The notes under the pieces: generated by a model
The model's input: the letters and a program-made list of their open reading frames with translations, nothing else
Databases searched by the model: none
Told to the model about the DNA's origin: nothing
Shown: piece by piece, positions 8,122-17,522 of the stretch
Layout of the letters: every line of letters starts with the position of its first letter
How positions within the stretch are numbered: the first letter of the stretch is position 1
Translations under genes and position numbers: made by a program
Assembly: GCA_035516895.1 (NCBI GenBank)
Contig: DATIZY010000193.1
Location: 1-34,429 of the forward strand
DNA: 34,429 bases
Source of the DNA: Gp7-AA10 sp035516895
GTDB lineage: Bacteria > Acidobacteriota > Thermoanaerobaculia > Gp7-AA8
Reading direction: 5' to 3'

Positions 8122-9371
8122 CGCTGCCCATCCGCGCCCGCCTGACGCTGTGGTATCTCGTCGTGCTCGCGTTCGTCCTCGCGCTGCTCACGGCGGGCGT
8201 GTACCTTTTCGTCGCCGCGGAGGAGCAGAACGCGGTCGATCGGATTCTGCACGAGCGCGTCGAATCCTTCGCTCGCGACTACGCGAGCGAGCTCGCGGAA
8301 GAGCCGCAAGCGATGGCGATCCTCGAAGTCGCGCGCACGTACGCCCGCGACGAAGGCGATCTGATTGTCTTCGAGCGTGGCAAATTGATTTTCCGGTCGC
8401 AGGTGCGGCTCATTCGAACGAACCCGACGCGCCGCGGCGTCTACACGATCGGCGATGTTCGCTGCATCGGCGCGAACGTGGGCGACTCCATCGTCGTCAG
8501 CACCGAATCGCTCACCGGCCGCCACAACGCCCTCGGCCGGCTCATCGATGCGTTCATCGTCGTCATTCCAATCGCACTTCTGATCGCGGCATTCGGCGGC
8601 TATTTCCTCGCCGGACGCAGCCTCGCGCCCCTCAACGCTGCGCTGCACCAGCTCGAGCGCTCCGTTCAGCAGCAGAAGCAGCTGCTCGCCGATACCTCGC
8701 ACGAATTGCGGACGCCCGCCGCGATCATTCGCACCGAAGCGGAAGTGACGCTCTCGCGCGAGCGCAGCAACGACGAATACCGCCGCGCGCTCGACGTGAT
8801 TCGTTCCGAATCGTCGCATCTGGCTCATCTGCTCGACAGCGTGCTCCTCCTCGCGCGCGCCGACGCGCAGCAGGTGCCGGTCGAAAAGGAGGCGCTCGAC
8901 CTCGCCACCGTCGTCCGGGAAAGCGTTCAGGCACTCCGCCGCCTCGCCGAGTCGCGGGAAGTGGCGATCACGTGCGCCTCAAACGGAGCGATGCCGATGC
9001 GCGGCAATTTCGATCTGCTTCGCCGCATGATGCTGAATCTTCTGTCGAACGCGATCCGCTTCACCGATGCCGGCGGAGGAGTTTGCGTCGAGACGCGTCG
9101 CGACGGACCCAACTACATCGTCACGATCAGAGACACCGGTCGCGGCATTCCGGCGAGCGCGCAGGAAAAAATCTTCGATCGATTCTTCCGGGCGGACGCC
9201 GCACGGTCGAGCGACCACCAGCGCAACGGTGCCGGCGCGGGCCTCGGACTGCCGATCGCGCGCTGGATCGCGCGCGCTCACGGCGGCGATCTTCGGCTCG
9301 TGAGCTCGTCCGACGCGGGCTCGGTCTTCGAGGTCGCGTTGCCGGTCAGCGAATCCGGCGCTGCATCGTGA
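8118..9371 (+). CDS. Sensor histidine kinase
   Basis: 417 residues from a GTG that overlaps the regulator stop (GTGA). TM1 lies at residues ~10-33, then a ~110-residue periplasmic sensor, TM2 at ~143-165 and a short HAMP-like linker. The HisKA domain has phosphorylated H195 (SHELRTP). The HATPase domain has the N box (NLLSNAIRF), G1 (DTGRGIP), F box (FDRFFR) and G2 (GAGLGLPIA). It should autophosphorylate and pass phosphate to D51 of the regulator next door. The sensor domain is not one I recognise. With the divergent RND operon and the PepSY gene downstream, an envelope or toxic-compound signal is likely. Confidence 0.95.
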   Translation: MTLPIRARLTLWYLVVLAFVLALLTAGVYLFVAAEEQNAVDRILHERVESFARDYASELAEEPQAMAILEVARTYARDEGDLIVFERGKLIFRSQVRLIRTNPTRRGVYTIGDVRCIGANVGDSIVVSTESLTGRHNALGRLIDAFIVVIPIALLIAAFGGYFLAGRSLAPLNAALHQLERSVQQQKQLLADTSHELRTPAAIIRTEAEVTLSRERSNDEYRRALDVIRSESSHLAHLLDSVLLLARADAQQVPVEKEALDLATVVRESVQALRRLAESREVAITCASNGAMPMRGNFDLLRRMMLNLLSNAIRFTDAGGGVCVETRRDGPNYIVTIRDTGRGIPASAQEKIFDRFFRADAARSSDHQRNGAGAGLGLPIARWIARAHGGDLRLVSSSDAGSVFEVALPVSESGAAS

Positions 9372-9374
9372 ACG

Positions 9375-9402
9375 GGCCGCCGCGACGCTTGCCGAGGCGG
9401 CC
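9375..9402. terminator. Hairpin between convergent kinase and PepSY genes
   Basis: GGCCGCC (9375-9381) and its exact complement GGCGGCC (9396-9402) with a 14-base loop lie four bases after the kinase stop. No T-run follows. It could aid termination of the kinase transcript, but function is inferred from position only. Confidence 0.35.
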
Positions 9403-9478
9403 GCAAGAGCTGATCTCGCGCGACAAACGCTTCGTGTCGCTGCGCGCGGAAAGTCCCGCTCCAGAGCTCACGAATACG

Positions 9479-9823
<345 letters not shown>

Positions 9824-9914
9824 ATGGGTCTCCGATCCGCATCATCGCAATCCAACATGAACACACGATGAAAGCCGTTGCGCCCGGTTCGCCCCGGCGA
9901 TAGTGTTCGCCGTC

Positions 9915-10922
9915 ATGAAAAAGCTTGCGATGCTCGTGCTCCTCGCCTCGGCCGCACAGCTCAATGCCGCGTATCACGTCGTCAGCCACATCGCCGTCGG
10001 CGGCAACGGTTTCTGGGATTACCCGATGGTCGACAGCGCGGCGAAGCGGCTCTACCTGTCGCACTCCGATCACGTCGAAGTCGTCGATCTCGCCACCGGA
10101 AAGCTGATCGGCGCGATTCCGAAGACGGACGGCGTGCACGGCATCGCGCTCGCGCCCGACGTCCGCCGCGGCTTCATCAGCAATGGCCGCGCAGGCACGA
10201 TGACGATCTTCGATCTCGACAAGCTCACGACAATCGCCGAGGTGAAAGCGACCGGCGAGAATCCCGACTGCATCCTGTACGACCCGGCGTCGAAGCACGT
10301 CTTCACGTTCAACGGACGCGGGCACAGCTCGACCGTTTTCGACACCGAAGGCAAAGTCGTCGCGACGATTCCGCTCGACGGCAAGCCGGAGTTCGCACAG
10401 TCGGACGCGGCCGGACACGTCTTCGTCAACATCGAAGACAAGAGCGAGCTGGCGGAGATCGACGTCAAAACGAACACGGTCACCGCGCTGTGGCCACTCG
10501 CGCCGTGCGAAGAGCCGAGCGGGCTGGCAATCGATCGCACGCACCATCGCCTCTTCAGCGTCTGCGGAAATCAGAAGATGGCGATCAGCGATACCGATGG
10601 CCACAAGGTGGTCGCGGCGGTGGAGATCGGCCGCGGGCCGGACGGAGCGGCATTCGATGACGAGAAAATGCTGGCGTTCAGCTCGAACGGCGCCGATGGA
10701 ACGCTGACCGTCGTTCGTGAAGTCTCACCGAGCGAGTTCGATGTCGTCGAAAACGTCCCGACCGCACGCGGGGCACGGACGATCGCGCTCGACGAGAAAA
10801 CGCATCGGATTTATCTGCCGACCGCGAAGTTCGGCCCCCCGCCCGCACCCACGCCCGACCGCCCGCGCCCCCGTCCGACGATCCTGCCGGATTCGTTCGA
10901 GGTGGTTGAAGTCGCGCCGTAG
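9915..10922 (+). CDS. YncE/YVTN-type secreted beta-propeller
   Basis: 335 residues from the ATG at 9915 (MKKLAMLVLLASAAQLNA signal peptide); an in-frame GTG at 9903 would add MFAV and is less likely. The mature protein consists of repeated ~40-residue blades with YVTN/YncE-like patterns (HGIALAPDVRRGFISN, SGLAIDRTHHRLFSV, GARTIALDEKTHRIYLPT), enough for a seven-bladed propeller. A short Pro/Arg-rich loop (PPPAPTPDRPRPRP) precedes the last strand. Family members are periplasmic or surface binding proteins; no ligand can be inferred. It stands alone and converges with the aldo/keto reductase. Confidence 0.85.
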   Translation: MKKLAMLVLLASAAQLNAAYHVVSHIAVGGNGFWDYPMVDSAAKRLYLSHSDHVEVVDLATGKLIGAIPKTDGVHGIALAPDVRRGFISNGRAGTMTIFDLDKLTTIAEVKATGENPDCILYDPASKHVFTFNGRGHSSTVFDTEGKVVATIPLDGKPEFAQSDAAGHVFVNIEDKSELAEIDVKTNTVTALWPLAPCEEPSGLAIDRTHHRLFSVCGNQKMAISDTDGHKVVAAVEIGRGPDGAAFDDEKMLAFSSNGADGTLTVVREVSPSEFDVVENVPTARGARTIALDEKTHRIYLPTAKFGPPPAPTPDRPRPRPTILPDSFEVVEVAP

Positions 10923-10949
10923 TTCGCCCGCCGTTTGCCGTTGGCGAAC
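10922..10949. terminator. Hairpin between convergent propeller and reductase genes
   Basis: GTTCGCC (10922-10928) and GGCGAAC (10943-10949) are exact complements with a 14-base loop, beginning at the stop codon of the propeller gene. No U-run follows on either strand. A bidirectional terminator is plausible from its place between convergent genes. Confidence 0.35.
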
Positions 10950-11001
10950 CGAACGGTGCCGGTCGGACCAATGCACAGCGGCTTACCGCGGTTGAGCGCG
11001 G

Positions 11002-11982
11002 CTACCGATCGACGAGCGACATGTCGGGATAGCGCTCGCCCGCCGCAAGCCCGGGCGGCAGCGCGTCGTCGATGCGCTGCAGATCGCGCTCGCTCAGTCT
11101 TACGTCCATCGCTTTCACGTTTTCCTCGAGATGCGGCCGGCGCCTGCTGCCGGGAATCGGAACGATGTCTCTTCCCTGCGCGAGCACCCACGCGAGCGCG
11201 AGCTGCGAAGGCGTCACGCGCTTTTCGCGCGCAATCTCCTCGATGCGGCGCACGAGATCGAGATTCTTCTGAAAGTTCTCCGGTTGAAACCGCGGATTGC
11301 GGCGGCGCCAGTCGTCGGGATCGAGATCATCGAGCGATTTGATTTTGCCGGACAGGAATCCCCGGCCTAACGGACTGTACGCGACGAATCCGATCCCCAG
11401 CTCGCGCACCGCCGGCAGAATCCGATCCTCGGGATCGCGCGACCAGAGCGAATACTCCGTCTGCAGCGCCGAGATTGGATGGACCTTGTGCGCGCGGCGG
11501 ATCGTCTCCGGCTTCGCTTCCGACATGCCGAGGAACCGCACTTTGCCGTCGCGAACGAGGGCGGACATCGCGCCGATCGTCTCCTCGATCGGCACGCTCG
11601 TATCGACCCGATGCTGGTAGTAGAGATCGATGTGATCCACTCCGAGCCGCTGCAGCGACGCGTCGCACGCCTTGCGCACGTACTCCGGTTTTCCGTTGAT
11701 GCCGAGAAACGCGCCGTCGTCGCCGCGCTGATTGCCGAACTTTGTCGCGACGATCACGCGATCGCGGCGGTCGCGAATCGCACGGCCGACCAGCTTCTCG
11801 TTCGTGAACGGCCCATACATGTCGGCCGTGTCGAGGAAATTCACGCCGAGATCGATCGCGCGATGAATCGTGGCGATCGCCTCATCGTCGTTTTTCGTCC
11901 CGTAGAACTCCGACATGCCCATGCATCCGAGTCCGATTGCGGAGACTTTCAGGCCCTGGTTTCCGAGCGCTCGCTGTTCCAT
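11002..11982 (-). CDS. Aldo/keto reductase
   Basis: 326 residues, full length for the family. The catalytic tetrad is intact: D51 and Y56 (FLDTADMYG), K81 (VATKFG) and H124 (LYYQHRVD). The NADPH-binding region near the C-terminus (VPIPGSRRRPHLEENVKA) is present. The N-terminal LGNQGLKVSAIGLGCMGMSEFYG and the QTEYSLWSRDPE segment are typical of the AKR13/YakC-like group, which reduces aldehydes and ketones with NADPH in the cytoplasm. It is a single gene, divergent from the HEAT-repeat gene. The physiological substrate is unknown. Confidence 0.93.
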   Translation of the reverse strand: MEQRALGNQGLKVSAIGLGCMGMSEFYGTKNDDEAIATIHRAIDLGVNFLDTADMYGPFTNEKLVGRAIRDRRDRVIVATKFGNQRGDDGAFLGINGKPEYVRKACDASLQRLGVDHIDLYYQHRVDTSVPIEETIGAMSALVRDGKVRFLGMSEAKPETIRRAHKVHPISALQTEYSLWSRDPEDRILPAVRELGIGFVAYSPLGRGFLSGKIKSLDDLDPDDWRRRNPRFQPENFQKNLDLVRRIEEIAREKRVTPSQLALAWVLAQGRDIVPIPGSRRRPHLEENVKAMDVRLSERDLQRIDDALPPGLAAGERYPDMSLVDR

Positions 11983-12053
11983 TGTCCTTCTATCCTTCTT
12001 TCATCAACCTACAGGAAATAAAGCGTTTGTCGCCGCGCGTCACGCTTTGGTCG

Positions 12054-12059
12054 TACAAT
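12054..12059 (+). promoter_or_regulatory. Possible -10 element for the HEAT/HD-GYP operon
   Basis: TACAAT lies 25 bases before the HEAT-protein ATG in the 102-base divergent gap. No convincing -35 element sits 16-18 bases upstream, so support is weak. Confidence 0.3.
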
Positions 12060-12084
12060 CGATCGACTCGTTCAACGGCGGCTG

Positions 12085-13857
12085 ATGCCCTCAATCGAAG
12101 CGGTCAAAGACTTCGTTCTCCAGATCGAAAAGACTCTGGCTGCGCGCCGTTTGTACCACTCGGGAAACGCCGGGTACATCGACGGCACTCACCGCTTGCT
12201 GGAAAAGTGCCGGGCTGCAGCGGGCGACGAGGGCTTCACGATCACGATCACGCCCGCCGATCTCTACCTCGACAAATCGCCGATTCTGAGCCGGCCGAAG
12301 CACGACGAATCGTTTTTCTTTCCGCTCTATCGCGACGGATTACGCGAGCTGACGATTCTTCCGGACGTTGCTCCCGACGATCTCGACGCATTCCTCGCCG
12401 TTCTCGAAACGCGTCAGCGCGAGGCCGGCGCCGCGGACGACATGGTCAGCGATCTCTGGCGCCGCGATCTGAACACGATCATGTTCAAAGCGATCGACGG
12501 GATCGGCGAATCGGAAGAGGACGGGGAAGCCGGCAGGGAGCTGCACGCGCTCGTCGCCGATCTCGCGGCGAAGATCCAGGATCCCGCGCCGCCGGCGGCC
12601 GCGCAGAAGTACGGGTACGCGATCGACGGGGACGTGACGATCGCATCGCAGGACGCCCATTTCAACGCGTCGACACTGAGGCGCGCGATCGACGAATCCC
12701 CGGAATTTCTGCGCCTCGCTGCGGACGAGGCTCAGCAGGTGCGCGCGGAGCTCGCTCCGGCGCGCGAGCGGGTCCTCATCGAGCGTTTCATCGAGATCCT
12801 GCTCGTCATCGTTCGCTCGCCGCTCAAGTCGGTCGAGGCGAGCGCCGTCGCACCGATGTTCCAGCAGCTCGCCGAGGGCTACTGGAACGAGCGCGATTAC
12901 AACCGGGTGGCGGCGATTCTGACGCACGTGAACGTCGCGGCGAGCGAAGCGGCAACGCCCGAATATCGCACGGCGCTTGCGGATGTCGTCCGCCGCTTTC
13001 TCACTCCTGAGCGGCTCAGCATTCTCTTTCTCGATTTCATCGGCGGCGCGCTGCCGGCGCAGATCGCGACGCGGCTATGGGACCTCGTGCCCGACGACGT
13101 CGTGTGGCCTGTTCTGCTGGATTCGTGGTCCCGGTTGCCCGAAGGTGAGTCGCGCACCTTCGTGATGAACGAGCTGCGGCGCCGGGTGGCGAAGAACAGC
13201 GAGCTGCTGCGGCAGTCGCTCACCTCGCAGGAGCCGGGCCGCGTCCGCGCGGCGCTCGCCCTTGTCGACGAGAAAATCGAACGGCTCTTCGCCAACGATC
13301 TCATTCAGCTCACGTCGCATCCCGACGAGTCGATCCGGCTCAAAGGCCTCGCCGCGGCGGGACGCCTCGGCGGACAAGCGGCGCTGGAGGCGCTGTGGAA
13401 AGCGATGGAGAGCGATCCGTCCAAATCGGTGCGGCTCTACGCGTTTCGCGCCATGTCGAACGTCCAGTGGCCCGAGCTCGCGGGCCGGCTGGAGTCGCTC
13501 GTCACCGATCCCGAGTTCGGCGAGCGGCCGTTGTGGGAGCGCGAAAAATACGTTCGACTCCTCGGCCAGACCGGCGGCGATGATGTCGTGCCGCTGTTCG
13601 AATCGTGGATGCCGTCGAGACGATGGATGCTGCAGGCGAAGGACCTCGAAGCACTCGAGCTCGCGCTGCGCGGCCTCGGCTCGACCGGACCGGCAGGCTT
13701 CGAACGCGTGCGGCAGATGGCGCAATCGGGCGGCAAGACGGGCGAAGTCGCCACGAGAGTTCTGGAGACGCTGACGCGGGGCGAAGCCGGCGACGCGACG
13801 ATGTCGCGCCGCATGCCGACGATCGGCAACATTCCCCTGCCGACGGAAAACAAATGA
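12085..13857 (+). CDS. HEAT-repeat protein with HD-GYP-partner N-terminal domain
   Basis: 590 residues, no signal peptide, so cytoplasmic. Residues 1-~115 form a domain that is also found at the start of the next protein (LYHSGNAGYIDG, TPADLYLDKSPIL, LYRDGLRELTILPDVAPDDLDAFL). Residues ~200-590 are helical, with HEAT-type units best seen at 400-520 (HPDESIRLKGLAAAGRLGG, DPSKSVRLYAFRAMSNVQWPE). HEAT arrays are protein-binding scaffolds. The stop overlaps the HD-GYP start in an ATGA, so the two are co-translated and probably act together. The C-terminal tail RRMPTIGNIPLPTENK has no recognised role. Confidence 0.75.
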   Translation: MPSIEAVKDFVLQIEKTLAARRLYHSGNAGYIDGTHRLLEKCRAAAGDEGFTITITPADLYLDKSPILSRPKHDESFFFPLYRDGLRELTILPDVAPDDLDAFLAVLETRQREAGAADDMVSDLWRRDLNTIMFKAIDGIGESEEDGEAGRELHALVADLAAKIQDPAPPAAAQKYGYAIDGDVTIASQDAHFNASTLRRAIDESPEFLRLAADEAQQVRAELAPARERVLIERFIEILLVIVRSPLKSVEASAVAPMFQQLAEGYWNERDYNRVAAILTHVNVAASEAATPEYRTALADVVRRFLTPERLSILFLDFIGGALPAQIATRLWDLVPDDVVWPVLLDSWSRLPEGESRTFVMNELRRRVAKNSELLRQSLTSQEPGRVRAALALVDEKIERLFANDLIQLTSHPDESIRLKGLAAAGRLGGQAALEALWKAMESDPSKSVRLYAFRAMSNVQWPELAGRLESLVTDPEFGERPLWEREKYVRLLGQTGGDDVVPLFESWMPSRRWMLQAKDLEALELALRGLGSTGPAGFERVRQMAQSGGKTGEVATRVLETLTRGEAGDATMSRRMPTIGNIPLPTENK

Positions 13858-15275
13858 GCGAAGAGCAAGCCGGATCGAGCCAGGGCAACGCCGTGATGCA
13901 GCTCTGGTTTCAGCTGTTTCGCACCGCGCAGATCCACGCGATCGACAATCAGGCTCTGCGGCGTCCGATCGACGCGTGGGTCGGCATGACGAACACGCTC
14001 GTGCCGCGCGAAGGGCGCATCGCGCTGCAGGCAAAAGACAACGCCCTGTTCATGAACGGCAGCAAGCTGCGGCTGTCGAACGACGAGTACGCGCTCGCGC
14101 GCGACGTCTTCGCCTTCTTCGAGGAGCGAGGCATCGGCGGTTTTCTCATCGAAGCGCCGATGACGCCCGACGCGGTTCGCAAGCTTCTCGCCGCGCTGGT
14201 CTACACGCGCGAGCGCAGATTCGATGCGCTCGACGCCGCCGTAAAAAACGCGAACATCCCTTTCCGCCTCATCCGGCCGCTCGGCGGGCTGAAGGTGCGC
14301 GCCGAGGTGCATCGGGAGCGCCGGAGTTACGCGTTCTTCACGTACGCGAAGCTCGTCGTGCTCTATCGCAACCTGATCGCGAAGGAGAAGGTGATCGCGT
14401 CGGAGCGGGCGTTCCTGCTGAAGAAAATCGCGCGGACAGTGCAGGCGCTCGTCGATCTCTGCCTCGACGATCCGCACTCCTTTGTCAGTGTCACCGCGGT
14501 GAAGCGCAGCGACGACTATGCCGCGCATCACGCGGCGAACGTCGCGGTGCTCTCGATCGTCCTCGGCGAGAAGCTCGGGCTCGGCAAAGTCGCCCTCGCC
14601 GATCTCGGGATCGGCGCGGTCTTTCACGACGTCGGCCTTCGCGATTGCCCGGCCGAGATTCTTCTGAAGCCCGAGCCGCTCGACGCGAAGGACCGCGCGC
14701 TCATCGAGCAGCATCCGATGCGGTCGGTCGAATTCCTGCTCAACCAGCGCAGCTTCAGCAAATCGACGCTCTCGCAGATCGTGATCGCGTACGAGCATCA
14801 CCGCCACTACGACGGCTCCGGATATCCGTTCGGCAGCCGCCGGCCCGATCTCTTCTCGCGCATCGTGACGATCGCCGACGTCTACGATGCGATGACGACG
14901 CCGCGGCCGTGGCGCGGCGCGCTGATGCCCGACGAATCGCTCGCTCGAATGATGCGCGAGAGCGGCAGGCGCTTCGATCCCGCGCTTCTCAAAACGTTCG
15001 TCGACACGCTCGGCCTCTATCCGATCGGCACACTCGTCCGCCTCGACAGCGGCGACCTCGGCGTGGTCATCTTCGGCGGCGGCGAAGGCGAGCGGCTCAA
15101 TCGTCCGATCATTTCGCTCGTCGGCCGCGACGGCAAAGCAGGCGCGAACGTCGATCTCGCCGAACGCGATCCAGCCGGAAAGCATCGCTGGTCGATCGTC
15201 ATGACCGAGGATTCGAGGAAGTTCGGGATTCAGACGTCGGGGATCGTCGCGACGAGCCAGAGCGTCGCCGAATAA
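13854..15275 (+). CDS. HD-GYP domain protein (putative c-di-GMP phosphodiesterase)
   Basis: 473 residues. The start at 13854 is fixed by the ATGA overlap with the HEAT gene; an open frame continues upstream inside that gene but is not coding. Residues 1-~115 share the N-terminal module of the HEAT partner. The HD-GYP domain spans ~215-400 with the metal and signature residues in place: AAHH, VFHDVG, HP, EHHRHYDGSGYP and IADVYDAMTTPRP. Such enzymes hydrolyse cyclic di-GMP to pGpG or GMP. The C-terminus (~405-473) is a beta-rich domain beginning YPIGTLVRLDSGDLGVV. No receiver domain is attached, so input may come through the shared N-terminal module or the HEAT partner. Confidence 0.9.
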   Translation: MSEEQAGSSQGNAVMQLWFQLFRTAQIHAIDNQALRRPIDAWVGMTNTLVPREGRIALQAKDNALFMNGSKLRLSNDEYALARDVFAFFEERGIGGFLIEAPMTPDAVRKLLAALVYTRERRFDALDAAVKNANIPFRLIRPLGGLKVRAEVHRERRSYAFFTYAKLVVLYRNLIAKEKVIASERAFLLKKIARTVQALVDLCLDDPHSFVSVTAVKRSDDYAAHHAANVAVLSIVLGEKLGLGKVALADLGIGAVFHDVGLRDCPAEILLKPEPLDAKDRALIEQHPMRSVEFLLNQRSFSKSTLSQIVIAYEHHRHYDGSGYPFGSRRPDLFSRIVTIADVYDAMTTPRPWRGALMPDESLARMMRESGRRFDPALLKTFVDTLGLYPIGTLVRLDSGDLGVVIFGGGEGERLNRPIISLVGRDGKAGANVDLAERDPAGKHRWSIVMTEDSRKFGIQTSGIVATSQSVAE

Positions 15276-15287
15276 CTGTATACGATA

Positions 15288-16904
15288 ATGTTAATGATTA
15301 TCGCGGCGGTGATTCTCACCAACGGAAAGATCTGGACCGGCGACCCGCAGCGGCCGTGGGCCGAAGCGGTGCGCATCGAAGGCAATCGCATCGTCGCGGT
15401 CGGCTCGGCCGCGGAGATGGGCGCCGCGGACCCCGTGTCGAGACGTCAAGCTCAGATCATCGACCTCCGTGGCCGCCTCGCCGTTCCCGGATTCATCGAC
15501 AACCACACGCATTTCATCGACGGCGGATTCGAGATCTCCCGCGTGCGGCTGCGCGACGCTTCGACGCCGCGAGAATTCGCCCGGCGCATCGGCGAGTACG
15601 CGAAGAACATCGGTCCGGGCAAATGGATTTTGGGCGGCGAATGGGATCACACGCTCTGGAATCCGCCGGACTTGCCGACGCGCCGGATGATCGACGCCGT
15701 CACGCCCGACAATCCGGTGTTCGTGACGCGACTCGACGGCCACATGTCGCTCGCGAACTCGGTCGCGCTGCAGATGGCGAAAGTGACGCGCGAGACTGCC
15801 GATCCGCTGGGCGGCACGATCGTGCGCGACGCGAACGGCGAACCGACCGGGGTGCTGAAAGACGCGGCGCAATCGTTCGTCGATGACGTCATTCCATCGC
15901 CGTCGATCGAAGAGCGCGCCGGCGCGGCAAAGGCGGGGCTCGCGGAGGCGGCGCGCCTGGGCGTCACGTCCTTCGTCGACATGTCGGGCGGCGAAGCGTA
16001 CGAAGATTTCCGCGCGTATCAGCAGCTCGAGAAGAGCGGCGGCCTGACAGCGCGCGTGTACCTCTTCACGCCGATTCTGATGTATCAGCGGCTCGCCGGC
16101 GCGTCGGTGGAGAAAGCGTTCGGCGGCGAGAAGCTGCGCATCGGCGGACTCAAAGGCTTCGCAGACGGCTCGCTCGGATCGTCGACGGCAGCATTCTTCG
16201 AGCCGTTCAGCGACGATCCGACAAATCGCGGACTCGAGATGGCGCCGATGACCGACGGCCGCATGAAGAGCGCCGTCGCGGACGCAAACGCGCACAACCT
16301 GCAGATCGCGATTCATGCGATCGGCGACCGGGCCAACGATGATGTTCTCAAAATCTACGAATCGATCCCGAACGAGCGCGAGCGCCGATTCCGCATCGAG
16401 CACGCGCAGCATCTCAATCCCGATCTCATCAAACGCTTCGCCGCCGACCGCGTCATCGCGTCGATGCAGCCGTATCACGCGATCGACGACGGGCGCTGGG
16501 CGCAGGCGAAGATCGGGCACGAGCGCGCGCGATGGACGTACGCGTTTCGCTCGCTGATCGATGCCGGCGCAACGGTGACGTTCGGCTCCGACTGGACTGT
16601 CGCGCCGCTCGACCCGATCGCCGGCATTTACGCGGCGGTCACGCGCCGCACGCTCGACGGCAAACGTCCGAACGGCTGGATTCCCGAGGAGAAGATTTCC
16701 GTCGAGGAAGCGCTGCGCTGCTACACGGTCAACAACGCATGGGCGATCTTCCGCGAAAACGAGATCGGAAAAATCGCGCCGGGATTCCTCGCCGACATCG
16801 CGGTGCTGTCGGATGATCTCTTCACGATTCCGCCTGAGCAGATCGAGCGCGCGAAGGTCGACATCACGATCTTCGATGGGCGCGTGATCTACCCGCGTGA
16901 GTAG
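15288..16904 (+). CDS. YtcJ-like amidohydrolase
   Basis: 538 residues. Composite-domain start (VILTNGKIWTGDPQRPWAEAVRI), then metal ligands H73 and H75 (DNHTH), FADGSLGS, IHAIGDRAN, RIEHAQH and the late Asp in FGSDWTVAPLDP. These are hallmarks of the amidohydrolase-3/YtcJ group (N-substituted formamide deformylase relatives); the actual substrate is not known. There is no signal peptide. Two ATGs (15288 and 15294) fit; neither has a Shine-Dalgarno. TATACGATAATG runs into the start, so a leaderless transcript is possible. The stop codon forms part of an inverted repeat. Confidence 0.9.
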   Translation: MLMIIAAVILTNGKIWTGDPQRPWAEAVRIEGNRIVAVGSAAEMGAADPVSRRQAQIIDLRGRLAVPGFIDNHTHFIDGGFEISRVRLRDASTPREFARRIGEYAKNIGPGKWILGGEWDHTLWNPPDLPTRRMIDAVTPDNPVFVTRLDGHMSLANSVALQMAKVTRETADPLGGTIVRDANGEPTGVLKDAAQSFVDDVIPSPSIEERAGAAKAGLAEAARLGVTSFVDMSGGEAYEDFRAYQQLEKSGGLTARVYLFTPILMYQRLAGASVEKAFGGEKLRIGGLKGFADGSLGSSTAAFFEPFSDDPTNRGLEMAPMTDGRMKSAVADANAHNLQIAIHAIGDRANDDVLKIYESIPNERERRFRIEHAQHLNPDLIKRFAADRVIASMQPYHAIDDGRWAQAKIGHERARWTYAFRSLIDAGATVTFGSDWTVAPLDPIAGIYAAVTRRTLDGKRPNGWIPEEKISVEEALRCYTVNNAWAIFRENEIGKIAPGFLADIAVLSDDLFTIPPEQIERAKVDITIFDGRVIYPRE

Positions 16905-16948
16905 GGCGCGACTGTGTCGCGCCGCGGCACGGCGCGGCCGTGCCCTAC
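16901..16948. repeat. Cruciform palindromic element (REP-like), copy 1
   Basis: An outer pair GTAGGGC (16901-16907) / GCCCTAC (16942-16948) encloses two perfect 8-bp hairpins: GGCGCGAC / GTCGCGCC (16905-16923) and GGCACGGC / GCCGTGCC (16926-16944). The result is a three-way fold, with some bases shared between outer and inner stems. It lies between convergent genes and includes the TAG stop of the amidohydrolase gene. The right end (16937-16948) recurs exactly at 23556-23567. It may be a bidirectional terminator or a small repeat family. Confidence 0.7.
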
Positions 16949-16964
16949 CCTGTCATGCATGGAA

Positions 16965-17522
16965 TCAGCCTGCGATGACATCCAGCTCGTTGACGATCTC
17001 GCCGAGCGAGTGAAATCGCAGCGAGGTTGCGTCGGCGATCAGAGCATCGAGCGCCGGCGTCGCAAATCCAGCCGCGGCGAGCTGCTGGCGCAGCGGCACC
17101 GCTTCGCGCTGCAACTCCTCGGGCGCATGCGGCAGCGGCTCGGCCGCCGCGCCTTCCGGCCGGAACGTCGAGCGCTCGATGGCGGCGCGGCGCGCTTTCA
17201 GCTTCGACTGGAACGCGCGGATGTTGTCGACCACCGCCGGCGGCAGCGATGCCGATTCTTTCAGCCGCTCGACGTCCTCCTGCAACAGCGTGACGATCGG
17301 CGCGATGCGCTCGGCGTCGCCGGCGCTCAAGTCGGCGAGCGAGGCAGCGACGTCGTTGAGCGCGAATTCGATGTCGCTCACCGCCGCGGCGCTGACGCTG
17401 CCGGCGGCGCCTTCGATCGCGTTCGAGAGCAGACCGATCGTCAGCTGCATCTCCTGCACGGACGCGGCAGCGCTCTTCAGCTGAAAGAGCGCCGCCTCGA
17501 GCAGTGTCAGCTCTTCGGTCAT
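16965..17522 (-). CDS. Hypothetical helical protein, last gene of slipin operon
   Basis: 185 residues, almost entirely helical, with no signal peptide or membrane segment. The first ~110 residues (LEAALFQLKSAAASVQEMQLTIGLLSNAIEG, then TLLQEDVERLKESA) look like a coiled coil or helical bundle. The C-terminus (~130-185) is again helical (PEELQREAVPLRQQLAAAGF). I recognise no family. Its ATG overlaps the slipin stop (ATGA), so it is co-translated with the slipin and may be a partner or effector of it. Confidence 0.65.
   Translation of the reverse strand: MTEELTLLEAALFQLKSAAASVQEMQLTIGLLSNAIEGAAGSVSAAAVSDIEFALNDVAASLADLSAGDAERIAPIVTLLQEDVERLKESASLPPAVVDNIRAFQSKLKARRAAIERSTFRPEGAAAEPLPHAPEELQREAVPLRQQLAAAGFATPALDALIADATSLRFHSLGEIVNELDVIAG

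Noticed and set aside
13437..15185. 582-codon open frame on the minus strand
   Set aside because: Opposite the HD-GYP gene, which has intact catalytic motifs; composition is typical of an antisense shadow.
13976..15886. Open frame of 636 codons on the plus strand overlapping the HD-GYP and amidohydrolase genes
   Set aside because: It is Arg/Ala-rich without motifs and crosses two well-supported genes in another frame; a GC-driven shadow.
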